The notes under the pieces are model-generated. The model searched no databases and was not told the origin of the DNA. It saw nothing but the letters and a program-made list of their open reading frames with translations. From the NCBI GenBank assembly GCA_008508345.1, contig QNGE01000129.1, forward strand, positions 73,920 through 137,919: a stretch of DNA of 64,000 nucleotides, in the 5' to 3' direction. Positions 48,734 to 60,951 of the stretch are shown piece by piece. Position 1 is the first letter of the stretch, and each line of letters begins with the position of its first letter. Origin of the DNA: Paragonimus westermani (taxonomy: Eukaryota > Platyhelminthes > Trematoda > Plagiorchiida > Troglotrematidae). Both the position numbers and the translations under genes were made by a program.

Positions 48734-51394
48734 TGAACCTGTGCGCGGCTACTGCAGCTATTGTAAGGACAATTAAAAACAGGCAGGCGAAATTCCGGTG
48801 GTCCGAAGCGGAGATACCAGGATGTTGTACGGGTAAGTCTTTCACATTGTAACATTGATTTTAGATGTTGGTAAGACTTAGCGTTGGACCGGACGGCCTG
48901 GAGGAATACGGTCCAGACGGGCGTCCGAAAGTTCAACTAACTGCTATTGTGCGGCCGCGAGCGGAAGCGTGCGGCACTCAAGGGGCCAACCGATGCCATA
49001 AGTCGGGGTGACGTGACTATATGGCTTTGTGATTTGTGAGGCCGCGAATGCTCTGGCCGATTTGGATTACCAGGTCACCAAAATACTCACAGTGTACCTT
49101 CGACGAAGAGGCGACGAGTAGGTTAGGCCCAAGTAAGTCATATACGCATATCCATTCCACTCCTTTTAACGACTACATCGGCCAACAGCCTGGTCGTTGA
49201 CAATTAATTCGCTTCTATCCTCAGAAAATTAAGTGTCTGCGATCTTCTATCCATTCCTCTATTCGGCTGTGTTGATGTACTGTCTGGCTTTTCGTAGTTT
49301 AATGAGAGTTTTGTTTTTCATGCCTATCTTCTCTTGGATGTCCTGACCTGCACTCCCGTACTTCAATGCCTCTTGTATTACACATCACAAACCTTTCTTC
49401 TTAGTTCAGATCTCGTCGTTTCAGCCTTTCTTTGTTTAGTTTCCGAGAAATGAGAGTTTGCTTTTTCCTCATTAGCCACTCAACCGGCTAACCAACATTG
49501 GTCGGCTGGACAGAAATGTCCCAATGGAACAGCTTAAGCTCTTATTTCTTCAGGTTTACACTGGATATTTGGTGGATGGAACCGCAAGCGGTGCAGCGCA
49601 AGCCAATTGCGGTGACGGTTAAGCGCAAGCGTTCTTTCACTTCGATCACCGTTACAAGCTAATCCGAATGGGATGTCATCAACCTTGAGTTGCAGGTTTT
49701 CAAGATAAAGACTTTAGTTAAGAGCCATTATCGTCCTGCTGTTCAAGACCGGGCGTCCTGACAGTATCCAGGACCCATATAAACGGTAGTTACAAGACAG
49801 AATCCGAACACCACACTGTGTCGGCCGTCGCGCGGGATAAACCGGGTCACCGTATCCCTTGCTCGCGGAGGGGTAGATGGGCCCAAGTGTGTTGTTGTCA
49901 GACCCTCCACGTAGCCTCCCTTCCCTAATGACCGTTCTGGCACAAATCCTAAAGCAAACAATACTCACTTTGGCCTCAGTAACACCTTGACCAACCTAAG
50001 ATGTGCACAGGAACGTGAAGCGCTGTCTCTTGAAACATGGAATGTGAGCAGCTAGTTGAAACGATGCGGTTCCACAAGACTGACAGAGCGTCACATCGGG
50101 TTGATCTCAAAAGAACTGAGCTGCTGTGACAGAGATGAATCAACTCCGAATAAGCCACGGTTCGCAGACCAAGGTAAGCCCTGAGTGGCAGGTGATGGGT
50201 ACGCCCTTTACGGGATAATTTCCCTGGCAGACGGTGTTGAGGTGTATGGTGCCCGTTTCACAGTCATTGACCACATCAACGTTTTGATGGTGGACTAGCC
50301 GAGCGACATTGGTCCTGGAATCCTTTTCATATGTTGGTGACCCTATTGAGGCAACTGTGCTGCATTTTTCAGTGCTTTCTGTCGCTGAAAATTATCCGCA
50401 GGTGCCGATTCTTTACGCTGGTATACCGTTAATTGGCGAGTTTGTAAAATCGTCGGGTTTGTTGCTCAGCCAACGTTCTGGAAAGCGAGGGATACCTCAT
50501 TTTCACTGTAAGAAATAATTGTGTTCTCATGTCAGAAAATGTTTTATCAGAAGCGCTGGAAAATCGCGTTGATCGGATAGCCAGGCGGGTTAATGAAATA
50601 GCTCGAGTTTGTGGTCTGGTTGGTAGATGGATTTAGAAATGAATTGGTGACAGATATTCATAGTATAAAGGGGTGGTCGGTTTTCGTTACCTTGTACACT
50701 CATCAATCCTCTAAATTGGTGATGGCGACTGATATTAATATGTTATACAGTAATTATAACGCTGAATTACGAACGAAATATAAGTATTAGCACGATGGGC
50801 AAGTGGCTGTAAATTAGTGTGATGGTTTCCAGACAAAAGGTTAACGTCGGTCAACGTGATCCGTTTGTTGTCGTTGCTGCTCACTCCAGTCGGACATAAG
50901 CTGGTTTGGAAAAACGGTCATCAGAATATCCTTGAATTTCTGTAGCTGAATGATTCCGCCAGTAGGTGCAAAATCATGTGCTTTACAGAGCGTGGAAGGA
51001 TTAAACAAGAGGGCAGCAGGCATTTCCTTTAAGACCTACGGCTTCTGGTAGTTGGGAAAAGTGGTGGTGTTTGTACTTCGGGTTGGTGGTTTCAGCATTG
51101 GCATGTTCGCCGAACTTGGCATTTAGGCTGAAAAAGTTTCACCACCAAGCAAGGTGATGTCATCAGTGCGTGGGAGCTTCACCGTATTGCCTTAAGCGGG
51201 GAGTTTGATGAAGTTCGATGGAGGCCCGCTCTCATATAGTCGACTGAGTTGACCGGCAACCTCAAATCATGGAAGAGATCGTTAAAGTCCTACAAACAGT
51301 CCAACACTTAAAATGGGATTGTATATGCGAAGTAAATCGGCAAAATATGTTTTACCGCATATTAATCCCGGACGTCTAGTTGTTCTCTGAGCTA
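48734..51394. other. Intergenic, nothing firmly recognised
   Basis: A GC-richer patch at 48890-49010 and frames at 49714-49968 (minus) and 50309-50518 (plus) match nothing I know. Probably old repeat debris. Confidence 0.4.
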
Positions 51395-51810
51395 CCTTTA
51401 GTCTACCCGCGACGTCTATCGAATGGCCGGATCCAGGTCAGTCGCGCTTGTAAGCAACAAGCGTCTATAACTTCTGAGCCCGTCGAGCAACCGATTCGGG
51501 TCCGAAAAGGAAGACGGTCGTATTGGCGAATTTCTTATTAATAAAGTGCCAAGGTATGGGAAAATTACCCTCAACCAAATAGAACAAAATAACAACAAGC
51601 CTCTATACCGGATCGACCAAACATAGACGTCCCGAGAGTAATGGTTCAAGTTAGTATGACAGAGTGCAGCAGTCCAGTAATGGCGGAGGGATCGAGTGCA
51701 AAATGAAACCAAGATCCATATAAACGAAAGTTTGGCAATGGGAATTGGGAAAGAAAAAAATACGCAACAACAAGTTTCCACTGGTGAACGATATCAAGTT
51801 TTAGTAACAT
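51395..51810 (+). repeat. Dispersed unclassified repeat, second copy
   Basis: Homologous, in inverted orientation, to 40231-40640 inside the gypsy element. Shared pieces include gagcccgtcgagcaacc and ggaagacgg.cgtattggcga, the run around 51640-51700, and the ending atatcaag.ttt. No protein domain is recognised. It lies just outside the BEL element. Confidence 0.6.
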
Positions 51811-52061
51811 AAAAAGCTGAGGGTTCATGGTGGGAAAGATATGTCGAGCGCGCGGTTTTACTGGTTCCGCCCGTATTAGCCAGGGTGGCTCGCAATATGT
51901 ATCAACAAAACCTCGAGTGGAAGAATGATATGCATTAAAGAATTTAGCAGAGACAGAAGGCGTGGTAACCGGCAATCTACGAAACACATGACGGTCGGCA
52001 AACATTCATCAACGACAGCTACCGTATTACGAACCTCCGTGAGGACGCGGAGCAACGTGTA

Positions 52062-52780
52062 GTGATAAACCAATGATCCCAAATATCCAAAACAAGATCG
52101 GATCGTAATGCCACGGTTCTACTGAACAACTGACCAGGATGAACAGTTAGATAACCTCAACAGTTTCGATTAACAGATCGTGTACGGAGAATGAGTTACA
52201 ATTTGCTGGCAAACAGGCTGAATATGAATTATAATCACACGATAATGCATTCATCCGCAAAAGAGCTCTTCCGAGTAATCAACAGGTTCAAAACAATGGG
52301 GACGAGCCGAGCTCCAAAAAAGGGATGCGCGCACCACTCAAGTAACGCACAATGACTGACAACTGGCCAACCATTGTAACATGCAGACCAGCCGACTCTA
52401 CTTTGAATGCACGTGACTTCGCGGACCTACCTTCGGGCAACGTGCACGCACCAGGGGACAGCGCTCTTACGAAGTAGGGGTTCGACCAGCAGTTCTGAAA
52501 AGAGAAGTAATACGAACAAACATGAGCCGAAGGCCCAGTAAGCCATACACACGGCTTACACAAACCCGAACCAAAACGACACCAACAAAACGGCAGCACG
52601 CTCCGTTACACAACTCAACTTCAATTAGTGCGCGCCCACTGGTTCCGGTTGCGCGTTGCATCATCCAATTAACGTGTCAAAACGAAATCGTCTGGGAGGC
52701 TGAATGCAGACCGGTGAATATTTGGAAAAACGAGGTGGGATCTGATTTTCGCATGATTCTGATTCAAGAGTTGGTACACC
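52062..52780 (-). repeat. BEL 3' LTR (left copy), interrupted
   Basis: 52062-52340 matches 56021-56300 almost perfectly. Ten extra bases are at 52341-52350, a 287-bp insertion is at 52375-52661, and a more diverged stretch (52662-52780) matches 56331-56480 with a deletion of about 35 bp. Confidence 0.75.
52375..52661. mobile_element. 287-bp insertion in the left BEL LTR
   Basis: Absent from the right LTR. On the minus strand it contains ggtcgaacccc, loosely like a Pol III B box, so a tRNA-derived SINE is possible. No clear A box, tail or clean target duplication was seen (the flanks are ccat and catc). A 14-base piece, cagccgactctact, recurs at about 57390. Confidence 0.45.
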
Positions 52781-52797
52781 GGGCCACATAATCCTAA

Positions 52798-53606
52798 CAC
52801 GACTGCAGTTTGCTCGCAGAATGACGATTCCACTCAACTCTGGTTCACAACCTAACTAGCTACTAGGTCGAAATGATGTTGATATAGGCACGATGTAAGC
52901 TACTCGACCATCGTCTGAGTTATTTGTCTGCAGCGGTGAAGTTGAACATGTTGTCGGAATAAACATCGGAAGGGCAACCCCGTCTCCCAATGAAACGAAG
53001 CAAAACCACAAGGAACGAATCAGTACTCACGGAATGTGCGATCTCCAGATGGACAGCTCTGAATTGAAGAGAAGTTAGTGCATGATCATATATTTTTCCG
53101 CACTCATCTTTCTCCACACTGACTGGACCAAAACAGTCCACACCAACATTGACAAACGGGTGCCAACCCGATTCTGTTCGAATGGGTGGCAAGGGAGCCA
53201 TCAGTTGTTTGCCCGCAGTGGCGTTCAGACGACGACAGTGGAAGCAAGCTCCGATGGAACCTTTGGCAGTGGATGCACCTTGAATAATCCTAAATCGCAG
53301 CCTGATTAACGGAGGGACATGTGACACACCGCAATGTCCCTCCAACATATGGTGGTGGTTGACGATCAGGCCTGACACATTTTGACGCTTGAGAAGTATG
53401 ACTGGGTATATCAGCTGAAACTCCATAGCAGCCAGCACCGTTCGTTCACCCACTTGCATCATCCCATCAATCAAAGTAGGACCTAACTTGAGAAGTGGAC
53501 CTCTCGTTGACAACTGAACTGTCTGTGGAGATTCCTGCAACCTCATCAAGAGGGACAGTTCGTTCTGAACGCCAGCCTTCTGAACCAGACGGGTGATATC
53601 TTTCAT
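52798..53606 (-). pseudogene. BEL/Pao integrase, truncated
   Basis: A 228-codon frame holds the N-terminal zinc-binding part (HHHMLEGHCGVSH ... CFHCRR), APLPPIRTESGW, the first catalytic Asp in VGVDCFGPV, and RAVHLEIAHSVSTDSFL. The second catalytic Asp is in RRGCPSDVYSDNMFNF. It stops at 52920, before the third catalytic residue, and soon runs into the LTR. It is the best-preserved domain of the element. Confidence 0.88.
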
Positions 53607-54070
53607 ACCAGACTAAATTTCGCCCAACCTTAGGTGACTTGTATTAACCGTAGCGTCGACCTTTTGGTGTTTTGTAGAAAGCCAATATGAATTGCATCTG
53701 CAAAACCAGGCTGTAGTATTTACAAGTTCAGGCCAGCTCAAAATACCGAGCACCCATAACAGGTAGCTCTTGTCCACTGTAATCGCGTACACCCGGGCCG
53801 ATGGTCGCTTAACCTACACCCTACAGAGTTAATTACGGCAGCGAACATTCTAGGCCAAGCTACAGATGGTTGTGTTAGAAACGTAGGACCTGACAACCAG
53901 GTTTCTATATCTCCGTGATTGTGCACCCCATGAGGAGCACTATCTGCTGGGTTGTCTTCCGACCTCATGTGTCGCCGCTGATCGGGGACTGTCGAATCGT
54001 GCATGGCAGTTATTCGGTTCGCAGCGAACGTACTAAACTCAGTGACCGTCTCTGTCAGATTAGTTCCATC
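53607..54070 (-). pseudogene. BEL RNase H tail and connector
   Basis: Reads FAANRITAMHDSTVPDQRRH, then SEDNPADSAPHGV and WLSGPTFL, the usual FVANR...W.....NPAD..SRG...WL.GP.FL end of the BEL RNase H region. It follows linker sequence with no RT between. Confidence 0.75.
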
Positions 54071-54089
54071 ATGACAGACAATAAATCGA

Positions 54090-54775
54090 GACAGGTTCTG
54101 GTGGCTTTTTCTGGAGGGGGCCGCTAGCAACCCGAACAAGTAACGATCTGATTGCATAGGTATGCCCGTGCTTCCCGAGTTTCAGATCCATAACCCAGTG
54201 AACTTCAGGTACGTCACATCCGTTAGGTATTGTTACTTTTGCATCGAGATTCTCATGGAACAGACCATCTATGGGCTTCTTCTTTTATCGACAGGACAGG
54301 TCATATGAGCAGATCGGCCACTGACTAGGCATTGTTGATGTTGAACGTCTCTCGCCCGTCCAAGGAGACAATCCTCAGTCAGACATTCTTGCAACGGATG
54401 GTGGTTAACCCGTTCACAGTTGTGACATACAAGGTGGATTGAGTGTTAGCGCCGCTGATACGCCCGATTAGATGCTCTCATTTGAGTGGTGTCGGAGCCG
54501 GGAGTTAAGAACGCATACGTTGAGACTGCACCGTGTATCGAGTCGACTTTCGCGGGTACTCTGCTCAGCCTTGTACGCCCTTCATCTGTGCTGGCCACAT
54601 TACAGGTGACATGGTGTTCACTACCTGTCTCAGCCACGGGCTCTATATGCGTGCGGTGCGGCAGGCTATGGTTGCACTCACTGCAGATAACAGCATCACA
54701 ATGCGACCTTATCCTGCAGTCCGAGTCTCGGTGGTATAATCTGAGGTAAACAAGACAACATCCAAGTTGTCGCAA
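54090..54775 (-). pseudogene. BEL zinc-finger/protease region and linker
   Basis: 54775-54446 has Cys/His residues (CSECNHSLPHRTH) and ends STYAFLTPGSDTT, where the protease active site STFALLDSGSDTT is expected, so the catalytic Asp is lost. Frames in 54446-54160 include VTIPNGCDVPEVHW in pieces, the linker before RT. Confidence 0.7.
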
Positions 54776-55136
54776 GCTGTCTCATCTCATGGGCACACTC
54801 ATGACTAGGAAGAAATCACACACCCTGAGGGTGTGCTTCTGAGAGCACAACACGCAACTGACTTGAGGGGTCTTTGCCCGGTCTCGGCTAGCGAGAACTT
54901 GGGTGACTCATAGGGACCTCTTTTGGTATCTTGCCGGCTGCTCTCAGACGAATGTGCTGTCCTCGATTCCTTCCGTTCACTTTCATTGACTACCTGACAA
55001 TACCTGCTGTATGCTCCTCTGCCATACCAAAGATGTGGTTCGCAGTTTACGCACACTTATGTTGGGGGTGAACGGGTAGGGCTCTCCCAATACTCTCTAG
55101 TATCGTCACCGAGTTGATATCGGACATATGGTTCAT
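54776..55136 (-). other. BEL gag-protease connecting region
   Basis: A Ser/Lys-rich frame at 54805-55056 fits the disordered part between capsid and zinc finger. Nothing diagnostic. Confidence 0.4.
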
Positions 55137-55945
55137 TTAGCTTAATGCAATGGGACAGCTTTGCATTTGTATGGACATTTGCGGTAAAGTTTCGACGCTG
55201 TTAGCTACACATCTGTCGTTCGGCAGCAGGCCATTTATCACAGATTTAGCGACAAAATAAGGCTGTCCGTGGAGTTTACTTAGTAACTGCCATGCTCGGC
55301 AATACCCACCGCTGCGCTCTGGGATGATGCACTCATCTATTGACTCTCTTGCTCGACCCTTACAGTAATGCACCAGGTAAAGAAGTCTCTGGCCATCATC
55401 TGACATCTTAGACCCGTCATAGCCCTCGAACTGTCGCACAAATTTCCAGTAGGTCATGGGGTTTCCATCAAAAGACAAAGTTCAAACTTTGACGATGCGA
55501 AGGTTGCAGATAAGGGGGTTGTGCGGAGCTCACGTTTGCACGCGACGAGGTCGATATCGGTTCTGCAGTGTGGACTGTCACCGGATTCAAATGCGTCCCA
55601 CAGTCATAAAAACTTGTGAACGTGAGCGTTTCGCTCACTTCCATCATCACGGTTTTCTGCCTCCACATGCTCAACACATATATTCATCTTCATCAGCCAG
55701 CATAGCGTTTAGCCTGGCCTCCTCTGCTTCCGAACTAGCTCGCAATAAAATCATTCGTAATTCAACTTCTGCCTTAAGCCGTCTTTCTTTAAGTTCAGCA
55801 TGTGACAACGCAGATCTGGCCTGAACACGGCTGTTACCACTAACACGGAGACTAGAGCACAAGATAGAATCAATAACACTTTGACTTGCTGGACTGAATT
55901 CAACTGACCATCCAGAAGGGGTTGTTTCCTGGAGTTGTCAGACAT
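55137..55945 (-). pseudogene. BEL gag (DUF1759-like capsid region)
   Basis: The Met at 55945 lies about 75 bp inside the right LTR. After frame changes, 55478-55137 reads MSFDGNPMTYWKFVRQFEGY, then LLYLVHYCKGRARESIDECI and a LHGQPYFVAKSVINGLL segment. This is the FDG.P..Y..F...FE...GRA...I hallmark of BEL/Pao gag. The frames 55945-55751, 55862-55671 and 55677-55468 are shifted pieces of one protein. Confidence 0.8.
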
Positions 55946-56020
55946 CGTCAGGTGTCAAGTAGACTGAAGATTAATGTTGAGTACTATGAGATCTTCTAGA
56001 GGGACGTTGAGAAACGCGCG

Positions 56021-56480
56021 GTGATAAACCAATGATCCCAAATATCCAAAACAAGATCGGATCGTAATGCCACGGTTCTACTGAACAACTGACCAGGGTG
56101 AACAGTTAGATAACCTCAACAGTTTCGATTAACAGATCGTGTACGGAGAATGAGTTACAATTTGCTGGCAAACAGGCTGAATATGAATTATAATCACACG
56201 ATAATGCATTCATCCGCAAAAGAGCTCTTCCGAGTAATCAACAGGTTCAAAACAATGGGGACGAGCCGAGCTCCAAAAAAGGGGATGCGCGCACCACTCA
56301 CAATGACTGACAACTGGCTATTCACACAACCATCAAATTGGTATGTCAAAACAAAATCGTCTAGGTCAAGGTCAAACTAACGTACAGAAACAGCGGCGGT
56401 TGAATGCAGAGGGTTTAATATTCAGTGGAATGGGGTTGAGTCGGACGTTCACATGATTCTAATTCAGAAATTGATACAAC
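56021..56480 (-). repeat. BEL 5' LTR (right copy)
   Basis: Begins gtgataaaccaatgatccc. Right partner of the repeat at 52062, without the 287-bp insertion. Confidence 0.78.
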
Positions 56481-57719
56481 TTCACGAATTCATGGATCGT
56501 CGAATTGATCATTTAATGACACATAACTGTCAACCCTCTGGCCACCACCAGAACAATGCCCGACGAAAAACCACTGCACACCATCAGCATGACAAAAGTT
56601 GAGTGATATTCCTGAACTTCAATCGGAGTAACAGCACACACTACGTACATCTTTCGCAGAAAGAATCACACAATGTCTGTCTCGCCAAAGAGATTTGTCA
56701 CGCTTAAACATGAAACGTGTATTAACAACAACGCACATCGAAACTTTCAGTTCACAACGTGTCTTTTTCCATATATATATATATAGGGTCCAACTGTCCG
56801 GGAATAGCTCACTAGTCAAACATGGCCTCACGACCACTGATTGCCGAGCTCGGGCTCTGGTTGGTCAACCTCTTCAGCCCGTTGCACGGACGCAGCCAAC
56901 CCGCATGTTCGAGGACCTAAAAGAAAGTGAAAGGGGGTATTTGTGGAGCAGAAAAAAATAGCGGCACATGTGCTACTGAAATCGAAATTTTCCACCTCAG
57001 CGCCAAGCGAAATACAAATCAATTGCCAATCGTTTAAAACGAACAGTTCAGGGCTCGGGAAATTTTCTGTCACACACTAAAATTTTCAAATCCTTCAGTG
57101 GTGCTACCAAAGTATCACTAAATATTTGAGGAGTTCCTCTTATTGCATTCTGGTTATAGTTTTACAGCTTAGCCGTATATGCTCACCCGCACATGTTTTA
57201 CTCGTTCGGTGGTCGGTGTGAGTTATTTGCTTTTAATTGGCGTACTCCTCTGGAGGTAAACCCTTTCTCTTCTGTTTACAGCATTAAAAGGATTTGTGGT
57301 GTAACTTCCCGCATTCATGTTGTGAAGTTTGTTCAGTTGTAAGTAGTTGACTTGCGGTTCGCGGCACATGTTAGCTGTTGAAGCTACCTGCAGCCGACTC
57401 TACTAATACAGTAATAATAGCGGAAGCTTCCGGAAAATGGATGTGGCGAAACCATGTGGATATTAAAAACGCAGTCTTAGATGAGTTTTACTGCCCTTTA
57501 CTCTGTAAATGATCTCCGTGAGAAGCTTATTACCACCCTTTCCACAACCGCTTATGAGTCTACGCCATCATCGGGCTCCAGCCGGAGCAAACATCCAAGT
57601 TGACTCTGTCCTAGTGCACTCAAACCTATTCTAAATTAGCGGTTTGCTTGGAAATGCTATCTACTATCAGAATCGGAACCTGACCAGAAAATATGCACTG
57701 CCTTAAAGAATCGGTGCAC
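56481..57719. other. Intergenic
   Basis: A short (AT)n tract lies at 56770-56786. No gene recognised. Confidence 0.45.
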
Positions 57720-60230
57720 ATCGGTATTTCGACGTGACCACATTCACCATCAACAACTTCCCGTGGGTTGTTATATTGTTGATACAGATAACACCTTCCG
57801 ATTTATAGCATTGACTCGCAAGGTGAAAGAGGGTGTTCCCCAACGCCTAGGCCCATCCATCCTTACTAGATATGATGCGGAGGCTGCTGATGTTCTCGCT
57901 GAATTCAACAACAGTGTTTTAGCGCAGTCAATGTCAGTTCCTCAGGATTGTCTTGATACTTACAACGTGGTTACTGCCCTCACAACGGTGTTGGATGACC
58001 CCAGGTGCCTTGGGGGCAGCTTTGGTAGCCTTATCGATATAACCCTCACGGCCTTGCAGGAAGTTGCCGAACAGCTTGCCAACCCCCTTAGCTTGCTATT
58101 CATGCAAACCGTTTTCCAAGAAACAGTACCAAACAATTGGGAACTCTCTAGCATTCCACCCGTTCTCAGGGGTGTTAGGCGTGATCGTCCCAGTGATCAC
58201 AAACCAACTGGGTTGCTACTGATCGTCTCAAAAATATCAGGGACATTTTTACACAACCCGCTTTATAAGTGTCTCAACTCTCGTGAGTTTTATGCAATGC
58301 ACATCACCGAGTTCGCAAAGGCCGTTTGCGTACCACACATCTGCCGATAGTCACCGACCATTGGGCTGAAGAAGTTGATCCGGGCAATGAAACATACATC
58401 GTATACCTCGACTTTGTCATGATATTCGACTGCGTGAACCGTGCTGTGTCAATCGGCAATCTTTTCCACTATGATGTAAGGGGCATTCTTCTTCAGCGGC
58501 TTGATTCAAATCTTGCAAACCTGGGTACGCGTTGATGGTGCATTCTCTACGTTCTGGCGCAGCCTCAGTAGAATGCCTTAAAGCTGTATTTTTGGTCTGC
58601 CACTATTTCCGATATTTACCAACGGTCTCCCCCTTTCAACCACCTTCTCGTTATTACCGTTTGCTGGCGACGTCAAAAGTTGGCCAGCTTTTAACACTAC
58701 CGGAGATTCTTCAGTCTTACAGTAGGACCTCGACGTTCTATTCAGTCGATGTCGGGTGAACTGTCCTGAGTTTGGCACTAGTTAATGCAAATTTACGTAG
58801 CTCACTGAACACCATGCATTTTCTTGACGCGCTTTAAACAGATCTTATCAAGAGAACGACAGAGTAGCGAACAAGATCTGTTTTCTGTTTGATCAGCAGG
58901 CTGATGAAAACACATTATATATGAAAACAGTGACTAGACTGAGTCAGAAAACGATCACCATAGGTCATGGACGGCGTGTTTGTCATAAGTTACTCGGTCT
59001 GTTCCGAATCGTTGGCTTGATTGATTGTGAGTCAGAAGAGGTTAAGTGTTCTTATCAAGAAGGATCCAGTAACCGCTGTTTCGAACACTCACTGGAGCTC
59101 TGCGAACGCCGAAGAAAATATGAAAAGGGCTAGAACACCCTGGCGTTATTGATGTGCTGTTCTCTGCTACTTGATAACAGTTTCGTTCGACCGCATCCAT
59201 GGAATGAAACTGTGATCCGGCCACCGTATCTCTGAAAGGAAAATTGGCTTCTGAAGACATTGCAACGTCGGGCCACTAAGGCGGCCAGGGGGTCTGAAAA
59301 CTAGGCCGTATGTAGGAAGGCTGAAGTCTTTGAACATGTGCTTCTTAGAATATCGTCGGCTTAGTGGTGACTTGGTATTAACCTTTTTGATAATGAAGTC
59401 TTCTGATAATCCGTGCCGGCTGATCCTCAACAGGAAAGATATCACGACAGCCAGAGACTACCCCCTGAAACTAGAGGTCAGACATGACAGGCCAAAACGC
59501 GGACACAGCTTTTTCCTACTACGCGATTGCAAGGTTTGCAATACTCTATCAGACCATGCTGTTTCCGCTACCTCACCAAAGCTCTCCAGTCAGCGCCAAA
59601 TTATTTACGGGATGCACAAGGACAGACAATTAAACTAACAGCCAAGCAGAAAACAAGAGACTTGGGTATCCAAGTCGCTAGTACGTTCACTTCATCTGCC
59701 CATTGTACCGCATCAGCTACAAAAGCGCGGCGGGATTTATATTGACTAAAATCAACGATCGCTAACCCTTGTTTAGCGGTGTTCAGTCCACTGTACTCTG
59801 CTATATTTCGCCCCACTTGGAATACTGTGTCCAAGCCTGGTCAACACATCTCCAAAAGGACATAGCGGCCCTCGAAAAAGTACAAAAACTCGCCACACGT
59901 ACGGTATGTGGTGTGAAGGGTCTAAGTTACCAAGACCGACTAAGTTTGAATTTATTTCCGTTCGGACTCAGGCGGGTAATAGGAGACCTTATTGAAATGT
60001 ACAAAATTACTAACTACACTGGAACAAGCCCCATGGCAGATTTGTTCGGGATGCGTCAGGACAGAGACTTAAGGGGTCCGAGGTACACAGTCAGGGAAAC
60101 AAGATCGCGATTGGCTGTCGGACACAACATTTTCACTAACCAGGTAGTCAACACGTGGAACATGTTGCCTGCAAAGATCGTTGAAGCTGAGAGCGTATAT
60201 AATCAAAAAAAGAGCTAGGCAAATGTTGGA
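57720..60230 (+). mobile_element. CR1-like LINE, long but decayed
   Basis: 57763-58350 carries ILTRYDAEAADVLAEFNNSV, then LTALQEVAEQLANPLSLLF and PNNWELSSIPPVLRG, the start of CR1-like RT. Position 58400 onward reads YIVYLDFVMIFDCVNR (motif A, Asp kept). At 58660-58671 the catalytic box is FAGD instead of FADD. 59769-60218 encodes SPHLEYCVQAWSTHLQKDIA, ALEKVQKLATR, LIEMYKI and NTWNMLPAKIVEAESV, the complete C-terminus. Frameshifts and stops separate the parts, so it is inactive. It belongs to the non-LTR retrotransposons (Jockey/CR1 group). Confidence 0.85.
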
Positions 60231-60951
60231 ACAACCTTTTTCGTGCTTTGTACTAATCGAAGTATGATTTTTTCTGCTGTTTAGAGCAGGTAGGTTTGGG
60301 TGCTACTTTCCCTCCGTGCCTACTCTTTGACAACCACTGAACGCATCAACAGAAAATGCAGCCTGGTCAATTCCCGGATCACTCCACTCAAGCATCAGGA
60401 CGTCAACAGGTGCAGGCCTTTATGAGTCCTGGACTTGAATTTTGAATTTTGATACCTCTGTAGCAATTCTCAAGTCTCATTTCGACCATCTATCGCATCA
60501 GTTCGGATATTGCTTCTTTTTCATCCATTTCAGCTCATCACTGAGCAACTTGAGGTTCTGCGCATGGAAGTACGGAATTCCCAAGGGACCTAGCCTCCTG
60601 GTGTTCTTTACAATTCACAGAATCCATTGAACCATTAAAAACCCGGTGAAATCCACGAATGGTCGTGAAGGTCATATGTGTCCTCAGAATTACTTCGGTC
60701 GTGCTCGTGCCCGTGTCGGGGATTATGCGATATTTTCGGATTTCGTGATGTAGTAATAACAAGATTACGAGTAGTATTTCCATGCTTCACCCTATCGAAT
60801 CGCCACATCTAAGTGATAATTGTTTGGGGAATACTTTGGTCAAATTACCATGGACAGTACAAGTGTTTCTTAAAGGTGTGGCCCTCTGTGTTCACATAGA
60901 ATCTCAATCCTTCTGTTACTTCAGATTATCTCCATTTTCTTTTGTACTTAG
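60231..60951 (+). other. Upstream region of ADAM10
   Basis: Probably 5' flank or a 5'-UTR intron: ttcttttgtacttag sits directly before the exon that carries the start codon. No promoter motif can be defended. Confidence 0.45.

Larger units (their letters stand above)
52062..56480 (-). mobile_element. BEL/Pao LTR retrotransposon lacking its reverse transcriptase
   Basis: Direct repeats at 52062 and 56021 flank minus-strand gag (55945-55137), zinc-finger/protease region (54775-54446), the protease-RT linker (54446 to about 54090), and a short RNase H tail and integrase (about 54070-52920). The linker GCDVPE..W region is followed within a few codons by the RNase H tail, so the whole RT and most of RNase H are missing. 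The integrase is cut after its second catalytic Asp. The element cannot move on its own. Confidence 0.85.

Noticed and set aside
51135..51167. Minus-strand hammerhead-ribozyme-like core: ctgatga, a 7-bp stem with 6-base loop, then aaac
   Set aside because: With the full stem paired, the G of the conserved GAAA is used up, so the core lacks one base. No matching stem III strand or GTH cleavage triplet lies upstream. Probably chance.
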